A stretch of DNA of 64,000 nucleotides from Spinellus fusiger (lineage: Eukaryota; Mucoromycota; Mucoromycetes; Mucorales; Phycomycetaceae), in the NCBI GenBank assembly GCA_025094145.1, contig JALLLS010000018.1, forward strand, positions 1 through 64,000, read 5' to 3'. The notes under the pieces were generated by a model. That model made no database searches. It was given only the letters and a program-made list of their open reading frames with translations, and was not told where the DNA came from. This document shows, one piece after another, positions 12,522-24,436 of this stretch. Position 1 is the first letter of the stretch; each line of letters begins with the position of its first letter. The translations under genes were made by a program, and so were the position numbers.

Positions 12522-15500
12522 TTAAATTGAATCCATAGGCATCTTTAGCCCTTGATTTTGATTATGCAGACGCTGTTGAGATGCTGAATAAGTACTCGAA
12601 CTTCCACTGTTTTGTCGTGTGAACATATGTGAGAATCCTGGTGTACTGGGTGTATCGATTCCTTTGTCTAAAGGCAAACGATGTGATACTTTTTCAGAGT
12701 CAGGAAACAAGGGCCGACTACTGCTAGAAGCTTTGTCTTCACCTGAAGCACGATTAGCAGACTCCAGAGACCGGAAGACCTCATCATCCACATAATAAGC
12801 TTTAAACAGCATTTCCAAGACCTGCATACGCTCCTCAACGCGAGCTACACGCTGTGATTCTGTCTCATCTTCGAGATTGCGGAAATCAGAAACACTGAAT
12901 CTGTGGTGTACAGGATGCACAAGAGGAATTCCAGAATCCGTTGTCTTGAATTTAGACTGAAGACCACGCAAGAGTGAGCGTTTCATGTCACCAATAGACC
13001 AGCGTTGAACAACACCCCAAGGGGATCTTGGACGGTACCCAAATAGCCATGTTTGTACTGCGATCAAAAGACCAAAGATACCACCTACGAATCCAAGGGC
13101 ATTCAAGAGGGTATACATTTTCACTTCACGGTCAATCAAAATAGCCCATGTGTTGGGTACAATAGCAAGAATTCCCAAGTCAGGATGGCCTGAAGCGACA
13201 TAGTTTGGATTGACTGCTTCTTGTCTAAAGTTACTTGTGATCAAAGGTGTGGAGTTTGTAAGCGGCAGAAACCCAACATAGTTCCAACCCACAGATTGAA
13301 GATAGCGACGATCAATCAGATCGTAATTAAGTGCACTGTAAGCAAAGGGCTCAATAGTATAAACATTTGTGGCCTGGATGTCATTGCGCTCTTTGTTCTG
13401 CCAATTGAGGATATCTGATTGTGATAAATAACGAGGAATATTATCGTTGGGAAGATTGTAAACATTGGCATTAGGGTTCATCTCCTTGGGATAAACAGAA
13501 ACATGAATTCTTCCTGTTGTGTTTTGGTCGCCATAAAAGCTGAAGATCAAGTGGGATCCATTGTTGGCACCTGATGTTTCTGTCAATTGGAAATCATAGG
13601 GAGTTCTGAAGAGATAACAAGTAACATCTCCAAGATAGTCAGCAAAGACAGGCTGAAAGATACTGGTGTTCAGTGGCTGTATGTATCTAGTGCATGAAGT
13701 CCCAGTGTTTGTTTGACAAACAACACCAGTGGATCTTGGATCTTCAGGAGAATATCTAGTATATCCGTCAAAACAGAAGCGAACATCTGATCCATTCAGA
13801 GAAAAGAAGATGGGTGGATGAGTGTTATTAAATTATACATATAATCCCAAGTAATATTTACCAGGCACATTGACACTGCTAGCTGGCTTCTTGATTCTTT
13901 GGGTGACGTTTGGACTGTCTATGGATTGCTTGATCACAAAGACCAAGAACAATGTGAAAACAAAGAGTAGGAATATTTGAAACACAATGCGAGTGGTTTC
14001 TGCCCAAACAGGTTCACCAGTACTATACGTAGATTAGGATACATCTCATGACACTAAGGATGAAGGGAGACTCACCGTGGCTTCCAAATATCCTTGTGAA
14101 CCTTCTCTATTAACCAGCGTACATAAGACCAGAATCTCCATACTAAGAAAAGAATAATAACTGCCAAGACAATAGCAGCAATAGTGACACCGGCAATGAC
14201 ACCACTGGATAGACCTGCGTAGGATGTTTCTCTGGTTTCTGAAAAGGATTGGAGCCATGACATCTCATCCATGTCCAACAGATTAATGTCACTGTAATAG
14301 GTATTTAATGCAGACCCTATTTCATTCACATGAATGAGTTGGCAAGTATATGTGTTTTTGCAGGAACATTTCCTCCAGCTATATATTTATATTTACCAAA
14401 GGCAACAGTTAACCGCTTTTTATCTAGAATACCACCCGCAGCATAAGAACGACGTGAAGGTGGGATTCCCTTGATAGAAGGAGAGCTCCATGTCCATGTC
14501 TTGGTGTCCAGGATAGAGATAGAGTTAAGAAACTGTTTTGTTCTTTGTCCGGCTCCATTATCACCTATAAAGCACATAAAGCATAGATAGAAATAAGACA
14601 ACAGGGTTCATAAGAATCCGTAACCTAATTGTTACTAAAGATAGCTTACCACCAAATAGAATGATCTTGTCATCCTGAGCTATTTGTACATTTATATCAA
14701 CGGTAAATAAGTAATAATAATAAAGTATGGTCAATGACTTACTAACAACAGCAGTATGCATTGTTCTTGGTGAAGCAAACAATCCATTCTCATCATGATT
14801 AGTGGCCTGGAGTGCCCATGTATTGGAGGTTGTATCATAAATACTGATCATGTTCATACTTGCGAGTCTTGTTTCGTTTGTGGGGGTAATAACAATACCA
14901 CCAAGAATGACCAGCTTACCGTTACTATGGTTATCATCATAAGTATTATAAATAGATACGCACAGTAAGAATAAGGTTTGTTTTGTGTTTTGCATGAATT
15001 TTGGAGACGAGGACACATCCCACCCCACTTTACGCTACTTTTACTACAATACCTCAAAAGTGATGCTGAGTGTGCATAGCGGGGCGCATTGAGTGGCGGG
15101 AGAGGAGTGAAAGTCATGGAAAGACTGTCCAACACCCACATATCAGCAAGAATGGAATTCATGTTGATAGCACCACCGCAGATATACACCTTGTTGTTGG
15201 GGCCAGCAGTGGCACTAAACCGCATTCTGTTGGGAGGGGTGGGTAGGGTTGTGTTGAGATTGGTATTTCCTTGCCATGGTAGCCAGCTGGTATTTCTGAA
15301 GCTGTACTGGTACATCTGCATGGGCAGGTACTTGTAGGCTGTGGATGCAGTCATACCACCTATCAGTAACAATGTGTCTTCATCACCTGATAGCGTTGCT
15401 TGTCCATAGATATTTCCAGGAGGAGGATTGTTTTGTGGGATGGTTTGCCAGGTGTAGGAGGAGGGTGTTTGGGTTAAAAGGTACAAATCAGACAAGTAAT

Positions 15501-15660
15501 TGGAGACGGCATTTTCACCACCAAAGAGAACAAGAGAGTTATTGCGTTGGGTTACAGCACCTCCACCCATAAAAGGGAGAGTGTTCACCAGATTGGACAC
15601 ATCAACATAGGCATGGGCAGTGACTATGAACGAAGCAAGTAGAATATAGAAAAAGGTCAT
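12522..15660 (-). CDS. Kelch-repeat multi-pass membrane protein
   Basis: Seven exons on minus: 15660-15053, 14924-14743, 14679-14650, 14564-14397, 14316-14076, 14022-13862 and 13786-12522, joining in frame to 884 residues. The ATG at 15660 opens a signal peptide (about residues 1-17, ending AHA). An N-terminal kelch beta-propeller follows, with repeats such as NSLVLFGGENAVSNYLSDLY, LVILGGIVI, DKIILFGG and LTVAFGSALNTYYSDINLLD. Then come a hydrophobic segment at about 367-390, a second at about 421-443, a non-kelch region with paired cysteines (RFCFDGY...VVCQT...SC...C) and a third segment at about 687-714. The tail is S-rich. I infer a luminal or extracellular propeller and a cytosolic tail. 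Similar kelch-TM proteins occur widely in Mucoromycota; no function is known to me. It is possible but unlikely that the last exon is a separate gene. The 5'-most frame can be extended past 15660 but becomes simple sequence. Confidence 0.8.
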
Positions 15661-15724
15661 CTTGGAGGATATTTTCCGTTCATAAAAAGAATGAAACTTT
15701 ATATTAATAAATAAATGAATGAAT

Positions 15725-15772
15725 GGCCACAATACCACACAATACCACACAATACCACACAATACCACAAAC
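15725..15772. repeat. Decamer tandem repeat
   Basis: Four to five copies of ACAATACCAC just upstream of the kelch gene start, with smaller cytosine-rich runs following. Probably 5' flank or UTR. Confidence 0.8.
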
Positions 15773-16514
15773 ACAAATAAACAATCACAATAAAAATAAA
15801 AAATAAAATAAAACACACACACAAATAGAGAAGAAAAGGATAAAATAGAAAGGATAAAGGTAGAAGCAAAACACTCTTTGTCTTCAATAAACAAGGGGAA
15901 GATATCTTTATGGGATAAAAAATCACAGTTCAGATGGAACAAAGGAAACAAGAAAGAAGAGCCTTTTCTTGGTCTCCTCTATTTCTTTATATTTCTATTC
16001 TTACCAAAAGTCTTGAAAAAAATAGAAAGGAAAAAGTGATTAAACTCACCTGTTTGGACGATCATCGAGTCAAGACCTTCTCCCTGTCTCTCCTGTCTTT
16101 CTCTTCACCAAGGGATGAGGGACAAAGGGTATTTGAAAATGAAGCTCGACTCTTTTCTGATGAAGGTGTTGGCCAATCATAGAAACAGATATGTTCTATA
16201 AACGACAGGGCTACAGTTCAAGTACTTCTTTATATAGAGAAACAAGGGATTAGTGTAGAGTTATCTTGTAGAGTTATCTTGTAGAGTTCTGTAGTGTGCT
16301 GTGCTGTAGTGTACTATACTATACCATACTATACTATACTATACTATACATTAGTATGCTATGCACTAGTAGTATATAGTACAATGATACTATGGTTTAC
16401 TCTTTCACCCTATTCTATTCTATTCTGCTGCAACGCACTGCACCACTCTGCACTCAGTCGGCCACTTGTACCTCTTGTGAATTGATGTTACCAATGTCTG
16501 CATTTTAAATATAA

Positions 16515-16537
16515 AAAAAACACACATACACACACAC

Positions 16538-16574
<37 letters not shown>

Positions 16575-16577
16575 TAA
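16515..16577. repeat. CACATA microsatellite
   Basis: About ten CACATA/CACACA units in intergenic DNA. Confidence 0.85.
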
Positions 16578-17423
16578 AGAAACTGTTTTCCTGTGCCATT
16601 ATAGCATCCTATTCATAATGAATGGAGATCAGCAATACAAATTTATAAAGATACTACTGCTTCTTTTATTCTTGGATGGTTCTGTCCTTATTCCTTTACA
16701 TTAGAACACACCATAATGAGTAAGGATCCATGACCCAAACAGAAGGAATCATTAGAAGACTAGGAAATAATGTCCTATTGCTTAAGATTCTATTTAGATA
16801 TTATAGAATAGTGGGAAATAAAGGAGGGCCATCCATGTTTACCTTTTTATCCTACCACAGACAGCACTATAGAACCTCTCTTTATAATCATTGTCCTATT
16901 CTAATAGTATGATTCAGTAGTAAGAAAGACGTGGAATCATACTGATGCTCTGCAGAAATAGCCAGACATACCCTTCAATAGCACTCCATGATGAGATGGA
17001 GATGGTGGATGTTGGTACCTCTGACACTAACAATAATAATAATAGTAATAATATCGTTATTATTACTATTATTATTACTATTACACATTCATTGTGGAAT
17101 TCCAAGATACTGGTAATTTATTTCTAATAACAGAAGCAGGATAGACACAGTAAAAGACCAAGGGGATCTACTCCAATAGCAGGCATAGTAAGAGTAACCA
17201 TAGCAATAGCAATGGTCATAACAACACTAATTATAGCAATAATGAAATACGTCCTTTGATCTGATAGGAAATGCAACTGATCATCAACAGACCGACTGGA
17301 CCTGTTCCTAAATCAACACCGCTGCCCTTCCAGTCGTCATAATAAAGTAAGGTTTTATTAAAGAATTAGAAACACATTTTATACAAACAATCCAAAAGAG
17401 AAAGCAAGAATAAGAAATAAGAC

Positions 17424-18071
17424 TCATCGACGCCCATGTCCAAAATGTTTAAGTGCTTCACCCTTGGCCACCATTTCATCATTGCAGATGATTTTGCCTG
17501 CTAGACTCTCAAGCACACCTAATATTTTATCACCCACAGAGGCAGTGGCTCCGTGGTTCTTTTTCTCTGCCCCCTCAGAAATAGGAAAGGCACTGCTGGA
17601 GCCATGGTGGATATTGAACAGTTGTTGCTGTCGTCCTGTTGAATCTGCACCAGCAGCAATGTCATTTATGGTCTGTGGAGTGTGGGTGGGGAGGGTGCTG
17701 TAATTACTAGAAATGGCGGGTGATCCATAAGAAGGATCTTGTGCAGCCTTCTTTTGCATTAGAATATTATAAGGAGAAGTATTTGAAGAAGAGGGTTGTG
17801 GAGAGTCAATGTCTGTTTTATGTATAGATGTCTGTGGGCAAGGATTCTCTGTAGTGTGTAGATTGTCTTTTCTCTTTCCCATTTTCCTCTCTGCCTCCTG
17901 TCTATGTTCATTGTCCTGTCTATGTTCATCGTCCTGTCTATGTTCATATCCATGGCCAGAAGTAGATATGGCCTCATTGTCCTCTGGTGAATCTTTAAAA
18001 CCGTGTTTGTTGTAGGTGGGGTGGATAGGACCCAGTATAGAGGCAGAGTTGTAGTTTTGGTTGGCAGCCAT
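17424..18071 (-). CDS. Small hydrophilic protein with conserved-looking C-terminus
   Basis: Single exon, 215 residues. I start at the ATG at 18071 (MAANQNYNSASILGPIHPTY). The frame stays open to 18182, but that extension is hydrophobic and A+T-rich, so it looks like 5' UTR. The middle is low complexity, with three EHRQ repeats and an S/P-rich stretch. The last 40 residues (around VGDKILGVLESLAGKIICND) look structured and resemble an amphipathic AGK/GK motif found in small fungal stress-type proteins. That resemblance is weak and no function is assigned. The 3' end converges on the possible exon at 17271-17342. Confidence 0.6.
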   Translation of the reverse strand: MAANQNYNSASILGPIHPTYNKHGFKDSPEDNEAISTSGHGYEHRQDDEHRQDNEHRQEAERKMGKRKDNLHTTENPCPQTSIHKTDIDSPQPSSSNTSPYNILMQKKAAQDPSYGSPAISSNYSTLPTHTPQTINDIAAGADSTGRQQQLFNIHHGSSSAFPISEGAEKKNHGATASVGDKILGVLESLAGKIICNDEMVAKGEALKHFGHGRR

Positions 18072-18430
18072 AAAGAACCCTATGCTACTTTCCTCTTCTT
18101 TTATATCTCTCACAAATAAAATAAAAAAAGAGTCACATCGAAGGAGAAGGTGCCTTGCATATCCTAGGAAATAGTCTCTCAACCCATGCAGAATAAACCC
18201 CTCACCTCTCTCTTTCTCTAGATCTCTCTACACTATACTCAAACGTAATAATGACGTTGGTACATCAGGCGCACTCACCCACTCTCTGCTGTGTTAAAAA
18301 ATAATACGCTCAGGCAGGCATCAAGATCCAATTCATTCTCCGAATCCCTCTCAACACTTCCAAAGAAAAAGAACACTAGAGAAGATAGATAAAGCAAGGT
18401 TCATTTCTTCTTCCTTCTTTCTTTTCTTTT
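18072..18430. other. Intergenic, no gene seen
   Basis: Short gap between two minus-strand genes. It is pyrimidine-rich on plus just beyond the SAP-gene stop and holds the likely promoter of the 17424-18071 gene. Confidence 0.5.
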
Positions 18431-19832
18431 TTAATAGTGAATAGTGAACATTTCTAGTGCTTCTGTTTCTTGCTCTAATAGAATACCAGCCAATGAATTA
18501 ATGCGTTCATCTGCCATGACTTGTAAAGGAAAGCCTACCTCTTCATTGCCAAAACGCTCAGCTCTTTTTCTCTTCTTTTCTTCCTCCAAAGGATCAAGAA
18601 CAGAAGTTGGCTTTTTCTCGTTCTTTTTGGGCAGTCCAAATCTCTCTGCTCTCTTTTGCAGTGTTTCTGGATCAATTCCCTAGAACAGCATTCAAATGAG
18701 TCCTTGGCAAATGTGTTCTCTCTGTGGGGATCTCTGTGGGGATCTCTGTGGGGATCTCTGTGGGGATCTCTGTGGGGAACATACCTTGAAGGGCTTCTTT
18801 GAAGGATGCGTGGCATCATGGGTGGTCTTGCCATTTGCCTTGGGAGTGGGTGGTTTCTTGACTGGTGTCGATGCACCAAATCTAGCAGCACGCAGTTCTT
18901 TCTTTGCTGTCTCGTCCAATTGAATACCAAATCTCTTGGAGCGTTCTGCTTTCTTCTCTGCTTCTGTGAGAGCCTTTTTCTCGGCCTCAGTTGTGGCAGG
19001 TGTAGTAGCAGTAACAGCAACAGGTGTAGGTGTAGGTGTGGGTGTGGGTGCGGGTGCGGGCGTGGGTGCGGGCGTGGGTGTGGGTGCAGGTGTCGGTGTG
19101 GGTGTGGGTGTGGGTGTGCATGGGTGTGCAGGGACAGGTGCAGACACTGGTTTGGTGGCAGACACAGAGGCTGTTTTGTTAAAGGTGATGGGTGTGAATT
19201 GGAAAGAAGACTTGTTTCCATTGGTAGTGGCAGTGGCAGCAGTGGCAGTGGCAGCAGCAGCAGTGACAGTGGCAGTGGCAGCAGCAGTGGTAGCAGCACC
19301 CAAAGAAGGATTCAAAGAGGCATTCAGTGTGTGTGCTTTATCAGTGGAAGAAGACGTGTTTTTGGCTGTCGACAGTACATCTAATTCACTATCACCACTA
19401 GATCCCTTCTTGTCTTGCTCAGAGACAACCAGTCCTTTAGTATCTGTTGTACTGAACGACTTGAGATCCACATCGTGAAGATCACTATCCAACATGACAC
19501 CACAGATAAGCCTCTCTTTGCTGTTGTTGTTGTTTACACTAGGCTGCTTACTCAAAACTAAGCTTGGACTCATCAAAGTCTTCAAGGTTGCCGAATTCAG
19601 CCTCCAGAGAGTCCATTTCATAGGCTTTTCGTTCGTCATGCTTCACAAGACGCTCAATCAACTCTTCCTTTTTGCCTGTATGAGGAATCCCTTGCTTCTG
19701 CAGCATTTCTACACAAGAATTACTTAGACGCGTCTGTATGTGTATTTGTGTCAAAGCGTTTTCTGTCTACACGCAACAAAAGCTATTACCCTGCAGTTCT
19801 TTTACTTTGAGGCTTTTGTACTTGTCAGTCAT
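18431..19832 (-). CDS. THO1: SAP-domain RNA-binding protein, Tho1/SARNP-like
   Basis: Four exons on minus: 19832-19790, 19708-19552, 19484-18785 and 18679-18431, joining in frame to 382 residues. Residues about 5-40 form a SAP domain (YKSLKVKELQEMLQKQGIPH...KKEELIERLVKHDE). An acidic EFGNLEDFDESKL patch follows. The centre is low complexity (Ala/Thr runs and a long PTPTPTPA tract). The C-terminal half carries several K-rich 'AERFG/KRFGI' motifs, the hallmark of Tho1/SARNP (CIP29). In yeast and animals these proteins bind RNA and join TREX-linked mRNA export. The acceptor at 19485 is my choice: it restores the frame with a 67-nt intron, whereas reading straight through gives a stop. The third intron contains the 12-bp repeat listed separately. 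Confidence 0.85.
18713..18776 (-). repeat. 12-bp splice-acceptor-like repeat inside an intron
   Basis: Five tandem copies of CCCCACAGAGAT (minus sense) within intron 3 of the SAP-domain gene (18784-18680). Each copy contains a CACAG|A site like a 3' splice site. Twelve is a multiple of three, so reading through or splicing at any copy gives SPQR repeats and then the same early stop (after EHICQGLI). Confidence 0.8.
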
Positions 19833-20024
19833 GGCAGTTGAGCAGGGCAGAAAAGAAAGTGAAAGAAATATAAAAAATAAAAAATAAGGAAAAATAAAAA
19901 AATAAGGAAAAATAAGGAAATAAAAAAAAATAAAAAAATAAAAAAATAAAAAGAAGGGTGCAAGGAGGGGCCCCTATTGAACTCGCCCATCCTTCAGAAA
20001 AGTCACGTTATCTGGAGCCATTCT

Positions 20025-21837
20025 TTATTGGTAAAAGTCTTCATCCTTGATAGCAGAATCATCTTCCTTATAGATTTTGATGGTTTTGTCTGCTTCACCT
20101 GTGATAAGACGCAGACCTGTCTTGTCAAATGTACTACAAAAGACACCTGCTTCTGCGTCCAAAGAACCAGGCTGGACGGTGGTATCCATGGATTGGAAGT
20201 TATAGCCTGAACGCCAGTCATGAAATCCCATGGCACCATTGTCTCCTATAGCAACGATAACACCATAGAATTAATAGCAGTTGGCGTTGGAGAGTGGCTC
20301 ACCTCCAGCAAAGATAACACCATCAGGATTAATCGACAGTGTGTTGATAATAGACTTGCGTGCATTGTAGTTTTGTATAAAGGTGCCTTCAGGACACTTC
20401 CATCCCTTGATATTATCTGCACTACCACTGGCAAATCCGAATTCTGTAGGATGAAGTGCCAATGCACGCACACTCTTCTTATGATGCGTCAACACACCCA
20501 TTGTCTTTCCTGCTGCCAGATCCCACAGACGAATGGTGCTGTCCATGGAACCTGTGATGACCTGTGGGTCGACTTCCTGACACTTTACAGTAGACACTGT
20601 GCTTGAATGGCCAGAGAGAACATGCACACACTGCTTTGTGCGCATGTCCCATACTCGTGCTGTAGCATCTCTTCCACTGGTCACAAGCACATCCAGTGTA
20701 GGGTGGAGATCCAAGGCATACACACCAGAAAGATGGCCGTGGTAGTGACGAATGACTTTGTTCTGTTCCAAATCCCAACATTTTACCATCTTGTCCTCAC
20801 CACAAGAGAACAGGTAGGGATGGCGGGGCGACACGGCTAATCCACGCACAGTGCTGATGTGACCTGTCAGTGACAATTTGAGTGTGCCTGATGCAATGTC
20901 CCATATCTATCAGCATACAACAAGATGAGAAGAAGAGGGCGATGGAGATGTGTCTTACCTTGATAGTACGATCACCAGCACCTGTGGCAAACCACTTGTT
21001 CCCTGGCTCCACTGCTACTGAACGCACCCACCCTAGATGGCCACTGATCACTCTCATCAACTTCCATGGGGCATGCCAGACAGGACGGATGGTCTTGGCA
21101 CGGGCACGACGCACTAATGATCCACCTCCTGCCAAACTATCACCAAAGATATCCGAGAGTGTGTCCTTGGATCTTAGGGCTACCACACCTGCATTGACTT
21201 CTCTATTTGTTTTTTGTTTTTGTTTTTGTTTTGTTTTTCCCCCTCTGGTCAGTCATTATGTTGATGCAAACGACTTACTTGAGTTTCTTGCTAGGAAGAC
21301 TCTCCATCAGCCTACTGACAGTGCTGTCCTGGTCCTCCCCTTCTTCCTCTCCTTCTCCTTGCTCTTTTTCACCCACAACTGTTTTGGCTGTGCTGGTTAT
21401 TTTGGTAGGTGTGTTGGACTGTTTAGCCTTGAGGGCTTGTTTCTGTTGTTTGATCAGGACATCAGGCAATGTGCGAACATGTTCATACTCGTCGTGGATC
21501 TTGCTCGTCAGTTTGTCGCGTTGACTATACACAATACAAAAGAAAAGAAAAGAAAAGAAAAGAAAAGAAAAGAAAAGAAAAGAGAGAATGTCGTTTATTA
21601 TCCAGGGTGGGACAGTATAAACACGTCTCGTTTCTTCTTGTCTTCTGCTATTCACCTTGCCAGTTCATCCATAGCTGCCTGGTTATAGGAGGTTGTAAAC
21701 AAAACTCGAGTCTTTTTAGCAGATCCTTCCAAGAGAAAGGCCATGGAGGCGAGTGAGTCATCCTGTGTTTCTGTTTGGGGTAATTGGACTGGTTCTTGTT
21801 CTGTTGGTGCAGGACGCTTTGTTTTTGCTGCTACCAT
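20025..21837 (-). CDS. PRP46: Pre-mRNA splicing factor Prp46/PLRG1 (WD40)
   Basis: Five exons on minus: 21837-21656, 21524-21279, 21202-20959, 20906-20303 and 20245-20025, joining to 498 residues. The N-terminus is polar (MVAAKTKRP...). It leads into the sequence [20 protein letters not shown] that is typical of the Prp46/PLRG1 entry into the propeller. About seven WD40 repeats follow, including [51 protein letters not shown] and [19 protein letters not shown], ending [17 protein letters not shown]. The family is a core Prp19-complex (NTC) component required for spliceosome activation, in the nucleus. The usual length is about 450-515 residues, so this one looks complete. Intron 1 contains an AAAAG microsatellite. 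Confidence 0.93.
21534..21582. repeat. AAAAG microsatellite in Prp46 intron 1
   Basis: About ten perfect AAAAG units (plus sense) between exon 1 and exon 2 of the Prp46 gene, close to the 3' splice site on the coding strand. Confidence 0.9.
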
Positions 21838-22349
21838 ACTATAAGAAAGAATGAAAGAAAGAGAAGACGGGTCTAAGAGGAAGGAGGAAGAGAATGGACA
21901 AAAAAGGAAAAAAGGGAATTGGATGGAAATTGAAAGGAAATAATAAATAAATAAAAAGGGCGTCACTCGTACGGTGGAATCTCATTTCAACACACACACA
22001 TAGATAGATAGGTAGGTGTAGATAGATAGGTAGGTGTAGATAGATAGATACACCCTCTTTTTCTTTTCTTTAAATCTACACCCAAGAGCACTTCTCTAAC
22101 AATAGACTATGAGATGACACTTCTTTCTCTATTGCAAACACAGTAAAGACATGACGTAGCACTGGATTCAATCTCAGTGGTGCCCAATGCAAAAGACACG
22201 AGACAAGGCATTTATGACTGACAAGAGAAAGAGTATACTAAGAGATAAAAAAACCAGGGTGCAGTTGTAGGGTGGAGTGGAGTGGAGTGGTAGCGTAACA
22301 TGGAGTGATGTTGAAGCAAGTCCCATTGAGGTGCGGGTGTGGAGAAGGA
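21838..22349. other. Intergenic with GATA-type repeats
   Basis: Contains GATAGATAGGTAGGTGTA repeats near 22000-22050. It serves as the Prp46 upstream region and the 3' flank of the Ral-like gene. No gene seen. Confidence 0.55.
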
Positions 22350-23257
22350 CTAGAGAATAATACAGCAGGCGTCTTTTTCATCACTACCAGCCTGGTTCTG
22401 CTTTAACTTTCTATCTCTGATCAGACGCATGAGCGTAGTATAGACCTCTTCTACGTTTTGTCTTGTTTTAGCAGAGGTTTCTATATAAGTGCAGTTCCAT
22501 TCATTGGCCATGGTAGCAGCCTCACTACTAGCCACTTTGCGCAAATGGGCCAAATCGACCTTGTTGCCTACAAGAATAAATGGTACCTACAAACACATTA
22601 CCATTATTATTGTTATTATCACCATGCCAATAGACAAAATGAGGAGGCATCACTTACAGTGTCATCATCCAATACCCGAAGGATTTGGTCTCTGAACTCC
22701 TGTGTATGTTCCAATGATTCTTGTTCACAAACAGAAAACACACACAAGAACCCCTCGCCCGATCGATAGTAGTTGTCTCGAATCTGTAGGTGTTCCATCG
22801 ATACATAATACATAAGAAAGGGTCAGTCAGTTAAATGCAGGGTATGGAAAAATATAACCCATAAATACCACTTACAGCTGCATATTCTTCCTGTCCTGCT
22901 GTATCCAGAATATCCACCTGGCATTCCTCTCCTTCCAAGACTACCTTTTTTCTGTAGGCTATAATATCAAGTCAAGCGCCAACATGGAAAAGATTAGAAA
23001 AAGAAAAAGAAAAAGAGAACAACCCCATGCATTAGAAGAAGAGAAAAGAAGAAGAAAAAACAGGAACATGAGGTGTGACAGCGTCATCTCGGTGACAGTC
23101 TCGGTTTATCAATGGACTTACAGTCTGCCTTTGTAGGATCGTACTCTTCAACAAAGTCACCATACATGTACTGGAGAGTGAGGGCGGATTTGCCCACACC
23201 ACCCGAACCGACCATGATGATCTTGTGGAGTGGAGGTGCTTGTTTTGATTTGGCCAT
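22350..23257 (-). CDS. Ral-like small GTPase
   Basis: Four exons on minus: 23257-23122, 22958-22876, 22783-22658 and 22586-22350, joining to 193 residues. All Ras-fold motifs are present: P-loop GSGGVGKS (17-24), [15 protein letters not shown] and ETSAK. The effector loop is YDPTKADSYRKK (39-50). KADSYRKK is the signature of animal Ral proteins and differs from Ras (TIEDSY) and Rap. The tail ends CCIIL. The CAAX box is CIIL, whose final leucine favours geranylgeranylation, as in Ral. Family role: membrane-bound switch acting on exocyst and vesicle traffic. Its function in this fungus is inferred. It lies about 0.8 kb upstream (minus sense) of nothing else coding and next to the kinase gene, on the same strand. 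Confidence 0.88.
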
Positions 23258-23672
23258 GACGTAGTATTAAGAAAAGTGTGTCTGTAGTATTAGATGAGTA
23301 GTAATAAGAGAAGAGAAAAGAAGAGAGAAGTCTATGAGTAAGAAGAAAATGAAAGTGAGGCGGATAATGAAGGGTAAAAAAAAAGAGAGAGTACCTTTCG
23401 AACCACTGCCTTTTTCAGGTACCGAGTCTAAATCCTGCGTCACAAGAAAGCATATTAGGAGAGATACCATGAATGTTATTTCAAGAGAAGACAGATAGTA
23501 TTAATAATAGTTATTAGTGCTGTTAGTGCTGTTATTATTGTTATTGTTATTATTGTTATTGTTATTATTGTTATTGTTATTATTGTTATTGTTATTATTG
23601 TTATTGTTATTATTGTTATTGTTATTATTGTTATTGTTATTACTATTATTGTTATTATTGTTATTATTACTG

Positions 23673-23718
<46 letters not shown>

Positions 23719-23992
23719 TATTGTTATTTATCATTTCTTATTCATCCTTCAGCCTATGATTATCAATTCCACCACCACTAATAACCATAGCATTCTATCC
23801 ATTCTCAGTAATAATTACTATCATTACTATCGCCATCATTATTGCTATTATTGCTATTGTTATTATTATTGTTATTATCGTTATTATCATCACCAAGTGT
23901 ATAATAAATGGAATTATAATATTATGAATTACAATGTAGAATAATACTAGAGACAAATGTGGCAGCAACAACAGGCAGAGACACTCTTTCTA

Positions 23993-24025
<33 letters not shown>

Positions 24026-24052
24026 TAATATGCATTGGACCACGCATCCCTA
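23258..24052. other. Intergenic dominated by TTA/TTG repeats
   Basis: Upstream of the Ral-like gene. The 23390-23450 part (minus) contains a short open stretch with possible splice signals that could be a 5' UTR exon. The rest is trinucleotide repeat and A+T-rich DNA. An (AT)n and (GA)n tract lies at 23993-24026. Confidence 0.5.
23514..23722. repeat. TTATTG/TTA trinucleotide repeat
   Basis: About 200 bp of TTG and TTA triplets, much of it in a 15-bp higher-order unit (GTTATTATTGTTATT). It reads as poly-Leu on plus and poly-Asn on minus. These frames are not genes. Confidence 0.95.
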
Positions 24053-24393
24053 TTAAGTAATAATACAGTCATCGGGTGCTCCATGAGAGGCCTTTTTACT
24101 GTCCTTTTGTTTCTTCATCAACCGCTCCACTGCCTTGGGATTCATATAGTGCAAGGACAATGTATGTGCCAGCAGAGCAGGATTCTCACTCAGAGCACGT
24201 TCTTCCTGGGGTGTCAGTCCAAGAGCCTTGGTGTATTTACGAATACTCTCTGCTTGTGGATGGTCCTGAAGAGAGAACCTTCCAAAGGAGTCAAAAGGAA
24301 ATAAAAGTGGTACGGATTGAATAGGCCATTGACATATCTCAGGTTCAGGATTCGATACTGCCTTTTGAGTCGTGGTACTACTGCTACTGTGGG

Positions 24394-24436
<43 letters not shown>

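Larger units (their letters stand above)
15661..17423. other. Intergenic with simple repeats
   Basis: Upstream region of the kelch gene. Contains a decamer repeat (ACAATACCAC, about 15725-15772), a TACTA-rich run (about 16311-16352) and a CACATA run (about 16515-16577). A 23-codon stretch at 17271-17342 is followed by AATAAA (17341-17346) and may be the last exon of a lost or unrecognised plus-strand gene. No full model is supported. Confidence 0.5.

Noticed and set aside
15661..15951. N-terminal extension of the kelch protein to 15951
   Set aside because: The extension is hydrophobic simple sequence from decamer and A+T-rich repeats. The ATG at 15660 gives a clean signal peptide.
18535..19299. 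Minus-strand 254-codon frame rich in P, H and L
   Set aside because: It is a shadow frame of the PT/PA-rich exon of the SAP protein.
23501..23759. Long poly-Leu (plus) and poly-Asn (minus) open frames
   Set aside because: They are translations of a TTA/TTG triplet repeat with no non-repetitive part.
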